From contig CALFNW010000080.1 of NCBI GenBank assembly GCA_937902275.1, positions 1 to 13,131 on the forward strand: a stretch of DNA of 13,131 nt, read 5' to 3'. Source of the DNA: UBA4717 sp002404395. Its GTDB lineage: Bacteria > Bacillota > Clostridia > Oscillospirales > CAG-272. A model generated the notes under the pieces. It saw nothing but the letters and a program-made list of their open reading frames with translations, was not told the origin of the DNA and made no database searches. Shown in pieces: positions 1 through 7,239 of this stretch. The first letter of the stretch is position 1. Each line of letters starts with the position of its first letter. A program made the position numbers and the translations under genes.

Positions 1-2740
1 ACCGTTCGGCGGTGCGGCAACCTGCATCGGAGGCGCGATCCGCGATCCGCTTTCGGGACGTTCTTACGTGTACGGCGCGATGCGTGTCAGCGGCGCTGCG
101 GACCCGCTGACTCCACTTGAGCTGACCATTCCGGGTAAGTTGCCTCAAAGAAAAATCGTGCAGACTGCCGCGGCAGGCTATTCCTCTTACGGTAATCAGA
201 TCGGACTTGCTACCGGTATTGTAGATGAGATCTATCATCCCGGATATGCCGCAAAGCGTATGGAGATAGGCGCGGTCATCGCCGCGACTCCCGAAGCGAA
301 TGTACGGCGTGAGGCACCGCTCCCGGGAGACGTGGTGATCTTACTCGGCGGCGCAACGGGACGCGACGGTATCGGCGGCGCGACCGGCTCCAGCAAAGCG
401 CATAATGCGCATTCGGTTGAGACCTGCGGCGCGGAGGTGCAGAAGGGAAATGCCCCGGAAGAGCGCAAACTGCAGCGTCTTTTCAGAAATCACGACGCTT
501 GCCGCATGATCAAGCGCTGTAACGACTTCGGAGCCGGAGGAGTTTCGGTGGCGATCGGAGAGCTGGCGGACGGTCTTGACATAAACCTTGATGCGGTACC
601 GAAAAAATACGAGGGGCTTGACGGCACCGAGCTTGCGATTTCCGAATCCCAAGAGCGTATGGCTGTAGTTGTTGAAGCGGGCGATGCGGCGCGCTTCCTT
701 GAGCTTGCCGAGCGCGAAAACCTTACTGCCACACCTGTTGCGACAGTTACCAAAGCACCGCGTCTTGTCATGCATTTCAACGGACAGACGGTCGTGGACG
801 TAAGCCGTGAATTCCTTTCTTCAAACGGAGCCGAAAAGCACATTTCGATCAAAACCGAAAAGCCCGGATTTGAAGCAAATGCGATCGAGGGAGGATTTAC
901 GGAAAACTACCGCCGCATTGCCGAAGACTTGAATATCTGCTCAAAGCGCGGACTTGCCGAACGCTTTGACTCCACTATCGGCGCGGGCACCGTGCTCATG
1001 CCGTTCGGTGGCAAATATCAGCAAACGCCGATTCAGGCAATGGTGCAAAAGATCTCGGTTGAAAAACAGCACACGGATGACTGCTCGCTCATGGCTTTCG
1101 GGTATAACCCTTATATTTCCGAAAAAAGCCCTTATCACGGCGCATATCTGGCAGTGGTGGAGTCGGTATGTAAGCTGATCGCGACCGGAGCGGACTTTGA
1201 GGACGTTTATCTGACGTTTCAGGAGTATTTCAAGCGGCCGGGAAAGGACGGCTTACGTTGGAGCCAGCCGCTCTGCGCTCTGCTCGGTGCATTCAAGGCA
1301 CAGCTTGAGCTTGGAATCGGTGCGATCGGCGGAAAGGATTCAATGAGCGGAAGCTTTGAGACGCTTGACGTACCGCCTACGCTTGTATCTTTTGCCGTGA
1401 CCGCCTCGAAAACCGGGCGCATAGTTTCGCCCGAATTCAAAAAGAGCGGAAACAAAATTATTTTTCTCGGAGCCGACTTTGATGAAAATCGGCTTCCGAT
1501 CACCTCCTCGCTGCTTGCGCTTTTCGAGCGTGTTGCCGCACTGATGAAGAGCGGTCGCGCTGTGTCCTGCTATACTCCGGGTATGGGCGGTATTGCCGCT
1601 GCTGTCTTAAAAATGGCGCTTGGAAATCGGCTCGGTTGCACGTTCACGCCGAATCTGACGATTGAAAAGCTGTTCGGAAACAGTTACGCGGGATTTGTAC
1701 TTGAAGTTACTGATTGGGATGATTCGAACGACATAATAGGCAGAGTTACCGATGAATATACGCTTTCATTTGCGGACGAGGAGATCCCGCTTGACAAACT
1801 TCAATCGCTTTACGAAAACAAGCTTGAGGAAATATTTCCATGCAACATACAAAATACCGGGAAAATGCCGGAAACACTTTCGCATTATGAGAAGTGTACT
1901 GCTGTACCCGCCGTGCGTTTGCAGTCCGCTGTAAGACCGCGTGTGCTTATACCGGTCTTCCCCGGAACGAATTGCGAATATGATTCGGCAAAGGCGATAG
2001 AGGATGCCGGCGCCGCGGCGGAAATTATGGTCATCAATAATCTGACTGCGGAGGGAATTGCGAAAAGCGTCGATAATTTTGCGAAGCGGCTTGATGAAGC
2101 GCAGATGGTATTTATTCCGGGCGGCTTTTCGGGCGGCGACGAGCCGGATGGCTCGGGCAAATTTATCACTGCCTTTTTCCGCAATCCCGCAGTCAAAGAG
2201 GGCGTAGAGAAGCTGCTTGATCACAGAGGCGGACTGATGTGCGGGATCTGCAACGGCTTTCAGGCGCTTATCAAGCTGGGACTTGTGCCTTACGGCAGGA
2301 TAATTGACACCGATGCGCACTGCCCGACATTGACTTACAATACCATTGCGCGTCACCAATCTATGATCGTGCGCACGCGTGTGGTTTCAAATAAATCTCC
2401 GTGGCTCTCGCTGACCGAGGTCGGAGAGATCTACAATGTTCCGATCTCACACGGCGAGGGCAGATTCCTTGCGGAGGATCAGGTGATAAGTTCGCTCATC
2501 AAAGGCGGACAGATTGCCTTGCAATATGTCGATCTTGACGGCAATGCGACAAACGACATCCGTTTTAATCCGAACGATTCCGCTTTTGCGATCGAAGGGA
2601 TCACTTCGCCTGACGGCAGAGTGTTCGGAAAAATGGGACACAGCGAGCGAGTGGGAAAAGGGCTGTATCTGAATGTGCCGGGCAATTACGATATTCGTAT
2701 GTTTGAATCGGCAGTCAAATATTTTAAAGCAGATAACTGA
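1..2740 (+). CDS. purL: Phosphoribosylformylglycinamidine synthase, long single-chain form (5'-truncated by window edge)
   Basis: ATP- and glutamine-dependent conversion of FGAR to FGAM, step four of de novo purine synthesis, cytosolic. The reading frame is open from base 2 to the TGA at 2738-2740. The GTG at 68 is not the start: the 22 codons before it encode PFGGAATCIGGAIRDPLSGR, a typical internal PurL segment. About 912 codons are visible; the family form with fused glutaminase is roughly 1,200-1,300 residues, so the N-terminal quarter lies upstream. The synthetase part shows the NDFGAGGVSVAIGELADG and GAIGGKDSMSGSF motifs. The fused class-I glutamine amidotransferase starts near base 1930 (RPRVLIPVFPGTNCEYDSAK). 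It has the nucleophile Cys in CGICNGFQ (codon 2249-2251) and the His and Glu of SHGEGRF (codons 2450-2458). The ending suits a clade-II type PurL as found in Clostridia. fhs follows 38 nt later without a terminator between them. Identification is secure. Confidence 0.96.
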   Translation, partial: PFGGAATCIGGAIRDPLSGRSYVYGAMRVSGAADPLTPLELTIPGKLPQRKIVQTAAAGYSSYGNQIGLATGIVDEIYHPGYAAKRMEIGAVIAATPEANVRREAPLPGDVVILLGGATGRDGIGGATGSSKAHNAHSVETCGAEVQKGNAPEERKLQRLFRNHDACRMIKRCNDFGAGGVSVAIGELADGLDINLDAVPKKYEGLDGTELAISESQERMAVVVEAGDAARFLELAERENLTATPVATVTKAPRLVMHFNGQTVVDVSREFLSSNGAEKHISIKTEKPGFEANAIEGGFTENYRRIAEDLNICSKRGLAERFDSTIGAGTVLMPFGGKYQQTPIQAMVQKISVEKQHTDDCSLMAFGYNPYISEKSPYHGAYLAVVESVCKLIATGADFEDVYLTFQEYFKRPGKDGLRWSQPLCALLGAFKAQLELGIGAIGGKDSMSGSFETLDVPPTLVSFAVTASKTGRIVSPEFKKSGNKIIFLGADFDENRLPITSSLLALFERVAALMKSGRAVSCYTPGMGGIAAAVLKMALGNRLGCTFTPNLTIEKLFGNSYAGFVLEVTDWDDSNDIIGRVTDEYTLSFADEEIPLDKLQSLYENKLEEIFPCNIQNTGKMPETLSHYEKCTAVPAVRLQSAVRPRVLIPVFPGTNCEYDSAKAIEDAGAAAEIMVINNLTAEGIAKSVDNFAKRLDEAQMVFIPGGFSGGDEPDGSGKFITAFFRNPAVKEGVEKLLDHRGGLMCGICNGFQALIKLGLVPYGRIIDTDAHCPTLTYNTIARHQSMIVRTRVVSNKSPWLSLTEVGEIYNVPISHGEGRFLAEDQVISSLIKGGQIALQYVDLDGNATNDIRFNPNDSAFAIEGITSPDGRVFGKMGHSERVGKGLYLNVPGNYDIRMFESAVKYFKADN

Positions 2741-2764
2741 ATTAAACGAAAATATACATCTTAC

Positions 2765-2771
2765 AAAGGAG
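2765..2771 (+). promoter_or_regulatory. Ribosome binding site of fhs
   Basis: AAAGGAG lies 7 nt before the ATG at 2779. It fixes that start and shows fhs has its own strong translation initiation although it is probably co-transcribed with purL. Confidence 0.85.
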
Positions 2772-2778
2772 AATACGG

Positions 2779-4455
2779 ATGGCTTATCTGTCTGATATTG
2801 AGATCGCACAAAGCGTTACACCAAAGCATATTCTGAAGATCGCGGAGCGCGCTCACGTTGATGCCAAATATGTTGAACAATACGGAAACGACAAGGCGAA
2901 GATCGATCTTTCGCTTTTGGAAGAAACCGAACGAAAGGACGGCAAGCTGATACTTGTGACCGCGATCACTCCCACTCCTGCCGGAGAGGGAAAGACTACG
3001 ACCACTATCGGTTTGGCTGACGGTCTGCATCACATAGGCAAGGATGTCACCGTTGCCCTGCGTGAGCCGTCGCTCGGTCCGGTGTTCGGAGTAAAGGGCG
3101 GTGCCGCCGGCGGGGGATACGCGCAGGTCATTCCTATGGAGGACATAAATCTGCACTTCACCGGGGATTTCCACGCGATAGGCGCGGCGAACAATCTGCT
3201 TGCCGCAATGCTTGACAATCATATCCAACAAGGCAACAGCCTCGGGATAGATGTCAAAAAGATCACGTGGAAGCGTTGCGTTGACATGAATGACAGGCAA
3301 CTGCGCTTTATCGTGGACGGTCTCGGCGGCAGGGTCAACGGAACGCCGCGTGAGGACGGCTTTGATATTACGGTGGCGTCCGAGGTTATGGCGGTGTTGT
3401 GTCTTGCAACCTCGCTCAAGGATCTCAAAGCGCGCCTGGCTCGCATAATTGTAGGATATACTTATGACGATAAGCCGGTTACGGCGGGCGATCTCAAGGC
3501 TGCAGGCGCTATGACTGCACTTTTGAAAAACGCGCTCAAGCCCAATCTTGTTCAGACGCTTGAGGGGACGCCGGCATTTGTACACGGCGGACCTTTTGCC
3601 AACATCGCACACGGCTGTAATTCGGTAATGGCGACCAAAATGGCGCTCAAGATGGGCGATTATACTGTTACCGAGGCAGGCTTCGGCGCCGATCTCGGGG
3701 CGGAAAAATTCCTTGATATCAAATGTCGGTTAGCAGGGCTTAAACCGGATGCGGTGGTGATCGTTGCAACCGTGCGTGCGCTCAAGATGCACGGCGGTCT
3801 CCCGAAAAATTCGCTTGCAACCGAGGATCTGCACGCGCTGGAGCAGGGAATTCCGAATCTGCTTCGTCATGTTTCAAACATCAAAAACGTATACGGTCTG
3901 CCTGCCGTAGTTGCGGTCAACCGCTTCCCGACTGATACCGATGCCGAAATTGAGTTCATCATTCAAAAATGCAGAGAGCTTGGAGTCAATACCGTGCTTT
4001 CAGACGTTTGGGCTGAAGGCGGCAAAGGCGGAGAATCATTGGCGTGCGAGGTGGTGCGCCTTTGCGAAGAAGGGAAGGCTGATTTCCGCTTTTCATACGA
4101 GCTTGACTGCCCGATCGAGGAAAAGATACGCGCGATCGTTCAAAAAATTTACGGCGGAAAGGATATCAACATTCTGCCGCAGGCACGCAAACAGCTTGAA
4201 CAGCTGACCTTGCTCGGATTCGATAAGCTTCCCGTCTGCATCGCTAAGACACAGTATTCATTTTCAGATGATCCTACAAAGCTCGGTGCGCCGAAGGATT
4301 TTACCGTGACTGTCAAGAATGTTAAGGTTTCAGCCGGCGCCGGTTTTATCGTGGTCCTTACGGGCGACATTATGACCATGCCCGGGCTGCCAAAGATCCC
4401 CGCCGCTGAAAAGATAGATGTAACCGACGACGGCAGGATCGTAGGATTGTTCTGA
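2779..4455 (+). CDS. fhs: Formate--tetrahydrofolate ligase
   Basis: Catalyses ATP + formate + THF to 10-formyl-THF, feeding the formyl donor used by purine synthesis and linking to formate from pyruvate-formate lyase or the methyl branch of the Wood-Ljungdahl route. The 558-residue product matches the usual family size of about 555-560. Visible signatures are the ATP-binding loop TPTPAGEGKTTTTIGLADGL (residues 64-83), the REPSLGPVFGVKGGAAGGGY region (95-114), EDINLHFTGDFHAI (121-134) and, near the C-terminus, GDIMTMPGLPKIPAAEKIDV. The start is supported by AAAGGAG 7 nt upstream. It follows purL by 38 nt and is followed by a strong terminator, so it is the last gene of its transcript. Coupling to purL makes sense because 10-formyl-THF is the one-carbon donor of the same pathway. 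No sign of damage. Presence of Fhs alone does not prove acetogenesis, since many fermenters keep it. Confidence 0.97.
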   Translation: MAYLSDIEIAQSVTPKHILKIAERAHVDAKYVEQYGNDKAKIDLSLLEETERKDGKLILVTAITPTPAGEGKTTTTIGLADGLHHIGKDVTVALREPSLGPVFGVKGGAAGGGYAQVIPMEDINLHFTGDFHAIGAANNLLAAMLDNHIQQGNSLGIDVKKITWKRCVDMNDRQLRFIVDGLGGRVNGTPREDGFDITVASEVMAVLCLATSLKDLKARLARIIVGYTYDDKPVTAGDLKAAGAMTALLKNALKPNLVQTLEGTPAFVHGGPFANIAHGCNSVMATKMALKMGDYTVTEAGFGADLGAEKFLDIKCRLAGLKPDAVVIVATVRALKMHGGLPKNSLATEDLHALEQGIPNLLRHVSNIKNVYGLPAVVAVNRFPTDTDAEIEFIIQKCRELGVNTVLSDVWAEGGKGGESLACEVVRLCEEGKADFRFSYELDCPIEEKIRAIVQKIYGGKDINILPQARKQLEQLTLLGFDKLPVCIAKTQYSFSDDPTKLGAPKDFTVTVKNVKVSAGAGFIVVLTGDIMTMPGLPKIPAAEKIDVTDDGRIVGLF

Positions 4456-4488
4456 GATTCCTGGCATTGAAATATTATACAGAGCCGT

Positions 4489-4537
4489 AAAAAGACTGCA
4501 AACATATCCTGAGTGAGGTATGTTTGCAGTCTTTTTT
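4489..4537 (+). terminator. Rho-independent terminator after fhs
   Basis: A perfect stem of at least 16 bp pairs 4491-4506 (AAAGACTGCAAACATA) with 4519-4534, extended by A-T pairs at the base, with a 12-nt loop. It ends in six T residues at 4532-4537 and lies 34 nt after the fhs stop. The A-run on the left arm would give a T-run on the minus strand too, so it may work in both directions. Confidence 0.9.
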
Positions 4538-4563
4538 ATAGTATGATGAGCTAAGCGTGATTC

Positions 4564-4606
4564 AAAAGGGAGGGGACTCGCTTTTTACGAGAGCCCCTTC
4601 CTTTTT
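4564..4606 (-). terminator. Probable bidirectional terminator after the hydrogenase operon
   Basis: Imperfect hairpin. 4564-4569 pairs with 4600-4605, 4572-4575 (GGGG) with 4594-4597 (CCCC), and 4577-4579 with 4591-4593. There is one bulged A and one G-T pair. It begins 27 nt past the stop of the minus-strand hydrogenase gene. T-tracts are present on both strands (five on plus at 4602-4606, four on minus), fitting a convergent gene border. Confidence 0.7.
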
Positions 4607-4632
4607 ACAGTACGACAAACTGAAACCGTAGA

Positions 4633-6054
4633 TTACTTTAGCATAGATACGGCATCGGCGATCGTTTTTTCAAGTGCTTCTTTACCGTATTTGTCAACTT
4701 CGGATTTATTCTTTTCTCCGTGAGTAAGGCATCCGGCGCCGCCGATACAACCGCCGACACACGCCATGCCCTCGATAAAGTTGGCTTGAAGTCTGCCGGA
4801 TTTTTTCTGCAGCAATGCAATTTTGCACTGCTCGATTCCGTCACAGACGCTGGGTTTCAATACAAATTCAAGATTTTGTTCCTTGATCCCCTCAGCTACC
4901 GCGTCTGCAAGTCCTCCGGAGCGCGCAAATATTCTGCCGAAGTAAGAGGCGTTATCAAGTACACCCTCTTCAAGCGTAGTGATGTCAATATCACGGCTGT
5001 CGAACAGAGCCTGAAGCTCTTCAAAAGTCAAAACCGAATCGACATATTTGCTTACATCTTCACGCTGTATTTCCGCTTTCTTTGCGGTGCAGGGACCGAT
5101 AAATACCGTCTTGCAGTCGGTTTCGTGTTCTTTCAGATACTTGGAAATTGCCGCCATGGGCGAAAGGTTATGCGAGACAAAGGGCATAAGCTCAGGGAAT
5201 GATTTTTCAATATAGCTTACAAATGCCGGACAGCAGGAACTCGTTAAAAAGCCTTTTTCGGCAAGTTCTCTTGACTCTGCCTGAGCGACCATATCCGCAC
5301 CGAGTGCGGCTTCGATGACGGTATGGAAGCCGAGCTTGCGAAGTCCGGTTATGACCTGACCGAGCTTTGCATATGTAAACTGACTCGAAATTGAAGGCGC
5401 CACTACCGCATAGATCTTGTAGTTCTGATTGCCGTGACTGCCCTTGAGCATATCAATGACATTCAGTATGTATGATTTATCGCTTATAGCGCCGAACGGG
5501 CAGGCATACACGCACGCGCCGCAGGAAATGCACTTGTCATTGTTGATGCAAGCCTGCTTTTCATCTCCCATATAGATCGCCTTGACCTTGCAGGCGGTTT
5601 CACAGGGGCGTTTGTAATTGTGAATTGCGCTGTAGGGGCAGACCTTCGAGCAGGCGCCGCATTCTTTGCATTTACTCTTGTCAATATGCGCTACATGGTC
5701 ATCGTCAAAGGTGATTGCGCCGAATTTGCATACGTCCTCGCAACGGTGAGCGAGGCATCCTCGGCAGGCGTTTGTGACTTCATAACCGCCCATCGGGCAT
5801 TCATCACAGGCAATATCTATTACCTCAATGACGTTCGGGTTCTGAGAGTCTCCGCCCATGGCGATTTTTACACGTTCGGCTAAGATCGCGCGCTCTTTAT
5901 AAACACAGCAACGCATTGTCGGCTTTTTTCCGGGCACTATCATTTTCGGAATATCAAGGATATTCTCTGTGAGGGTGTCCGCCCATGCAAGTCGCGCAAC
6001 TTCGCGCAGGACTTTATATTTCAGATGCTGAACTTTGGTATCGAATTTTCTCAT
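4633..6054 (-). CDS. Monomeric [FeFe] hydrogenase, group-B-like
   Basis: Probable cytosolic, ferredoxin-coupled H2-evolving or H2-oxidising enzyme of 473 residues. The N-terminal half is rich in Fe-S ligands: C97-x2-C-x4-C-x3-C109, C129-x2-C-x2-C-x3-C139-P, and C175-x2-C-x2-C-x3-C185-P. Extra pairs lie at C49/C50, C83/C86 and C151/C155. The H-cluster domain follows, with L1 TSSCCPAF (C274, C275), L2 GPCTAKK (C322) and L3 EGMACVGGCIGGAG (C432, C436). All four H-cluster ligand cysteines and the proton-transfer cysteine C274 are present, so a catalytic site is expected. L3 keeps the Met before AC, but L2 has Gly where group A enzymes have Met before PC. This, the CPAF motif and the N-terminal cysteine pattern favour HydDB group B; group assignment is inference. 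The ATG at 6054 has CGGAG about 7 nt upstream. It is last in the operon, 12 nt after the phosphatase stop. Maturases HydE, HydF and HydG are not in the window. Confidence 0.9.
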   Translation of the reverse strand: MRKFDTKVQHLKYKVLREVARLAWADTLTENILDIPKMIVPGKKPTMRCCVYKERAILAERVKIAMGGDSQNPNVIEVIDIACDECPMGGYEVTNACRGCLAHRCEDVCKFGAITFDDDHVAHIDKSKCKECGACSKVCPYSAIHNYKRPCETACKVKAIYMGDEKQACINNDKCISCGACVYACPFGAISDKSYILNVIDMLKGSHGNQNYKIYAVVAPSISSQFTYAKLGQVITGLRKLGFHTVIEAALGADMVAQAESRELAEKGFLTSSCCPAFVSYIEKSFPELMPFVSHNLSPMAAISKYLKEHETDCKTVFIGPCTAKKAEIQREDVSKYVDSVLTFEELQALFDSRDIDITTLEEGVLDNASYFGRIFARSGGLADAVAEGIKEQNLEFVLKPSVCDGIEQCKIALLQKKSGRLQANFIEGMACVGGCIGGAGCLTHGEKNKSEVDKYGKEALEKTIADAVSMLK

Positions 6055-6066
6055 AAATCGCTCCGA

Positions 6067-7239
6067 TCAAAAATAACTGACCTTGATGTGCTTTCCCATC
6101 TTTTTAAGGCAGGCAGACAGGTCTTCCACCAGGTTCATCTTAATATTGAAATTTATCGGCAGATCCGGGTTCTGGTGTGCCGGATTAACCGCTCGCCCGA
6201 CATAGAAATTTATATCGGTCGCTTCTTCAAAGAGCATTCGGCAGATTAGCGACGCACCGTCGTGACCGAAGCCCCATTTTTCGTAAAGCTTATTCTCGCC
6301 AAGCACATCATGGGCATATTCCACAACGCGGTTTACTGTGATAACTCCCTCGGTCACCAGATCGACTCCCTCGATCTTTGCGATCGGAGGTATGTCGGAA
6401 TGAGTGAAATTTAACTCTGCTTCCACTTTCTTTCCGAGATATTTTGCAGCGATTGAGGAGGTCGTTCCACCGCAGATTATATGCTTTCCTTCCTTTGAAA
6501 AGAAAAGCGACATCATGCGGTTGCAGTCATCGCGCTCACGCGGAGGACCGAATAGCAAATTCATCGGTACGCGCTTGCGGATCTTGATGACGCAGGCGGT
6601 GGCATCGTCGCCCGGACGATGCTCATACAGCTTGTCCGCTTCATCAATAAGCATTGTGGAGAGCGTTTTTGCTGTGTAACCGGCGGCGCTTGTGATCTCA
6701 ACAAAATCTATTATGTCCTCACGCTTCCAACCGAAGTTGTATGCAAGTCCGATCCCGGCGTGCGGACAGCCGTCGCTCATTGCGACAAAAATATCATCCT
6801 CATGCAGTTTTATAAGCGAGTGGTAGATCTTTTTGCCGCCGATATTCATTTCGGTTTTCGGATAGTCGTAGTTTTTACCGTCGCGGAGCAGTATGGTGAG
6901 CGGGTTGTCGTATTGTATCAGCTCCATTTCACGATTATCGACCAAGTGCAGGATCGTAAAGGTTGAATACGCAACGCCGCGGACCGAACAGATCGGAAGC
7001 GTCTGTGCGATAGTCTCTACGCAGTCGGTGATAGACAGTCCTTCCGCCATCATCGTAGAAATGATTTTGGATGTCAGGGTAGAGAGAATACTTGCTTTTA
7101 CACCGCTGCCGAGTCCGTCCGCAAGTACGATAACGGTGGAATTGTCGTCCTGTTCTACTATATCCACATGGTCGCCGCAGAGCTGTTCACCGAAATGATT
7201 GATACTCCTATAGCCGATATCGGCACAAAGATCATTCAT
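6067..7239 (-). CDS. SpoIIE-family (PP2C-type) protein serine phosphatase linked to hydrogenase sensor
   Basis: Predicted metal-dependent phosphoserine/threonine phosphatase, 390 residues, soluble, no membrane segment or signal peptide. The PP2C/SpoIIE catalytic domain spans about residues 8-222. Its metal-binding aspartates are in GDHVD (D23), LADGLGSG (D41), AMSDGCPHAG (D156) and PGDDATACVI (D211/D212). In the family such enzymes dephosphorylate anti-sigma-factor antagonists or similar partners. A further domain of about 165 residues (about 224-390) carries FGPPRERDD and HIICGGTTSSIAAKYLGK; I do not recognise a named fold for it. The start overlaps the stop of the upstream HydS-like gene by 8 nt, so the two are translationally coupled. 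This agrees with the phosphatase-linked group C3 of sensory [FeFe] hydrogenases. The ribosome binding site is weak (AAAGAGAG), consistent with coupling. No kinase, anti-sigma or STAS gene is present in the window, so the substrate is unknown. Confidence 0.88.
   Translation of the reverse strand: MNDLCADIGYRSINHFGEQLCGDHVDIVEQDDNSTVIVLADGLGSGVKASILSTLTSKIISTMMAEGLSITDCVETIAQTLPICSVRGVAYSTFTILHLVDNREMELIQYDNPLTILLRDGKNYDYPKTEMNIGGKKIYHSLIKLHEDDIFVAMSDGCPHAGIGLAYNFGWKREDIIDFVEITSAAGYTAKTLSTMLIDEADKLYEHRPGDDATACVIKIRKRVPMNLLFGPPRERDDCNRMMSLFFSKEGKHIICGGTTSSIAAKYLGKKVEAELNFTHSDIPPIAKIEGVDLVTEGVITVNRVVEYAHDVLGENKLYEKWGFGHDGASLICRMLFEEATDINFYVGRAVNPAHQNPDLPINFNIKMNLVEDLSACLKKMGKHIKVSYF

Noticed and set aside
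1766..2359. 197-codon open frame on the minus strand opposite the PurL glutaminase domain
   Set aside because: It overlaps the conserved glutaminase coding sequence and has no family features. It is explained by codon bias of purL.
2741..2778. Riboswitch or terminator between purL and fhs
   Set aside because: Only 38 nt are available, with no hairpin and a plain ribosome binding site.
2761..3612. 283-codon open frame on the minus strand opposite fhs
   Set aside because: It is antisense to a perfect Fhs sequence including the P-loop region, and its product is basic with no domain signature.
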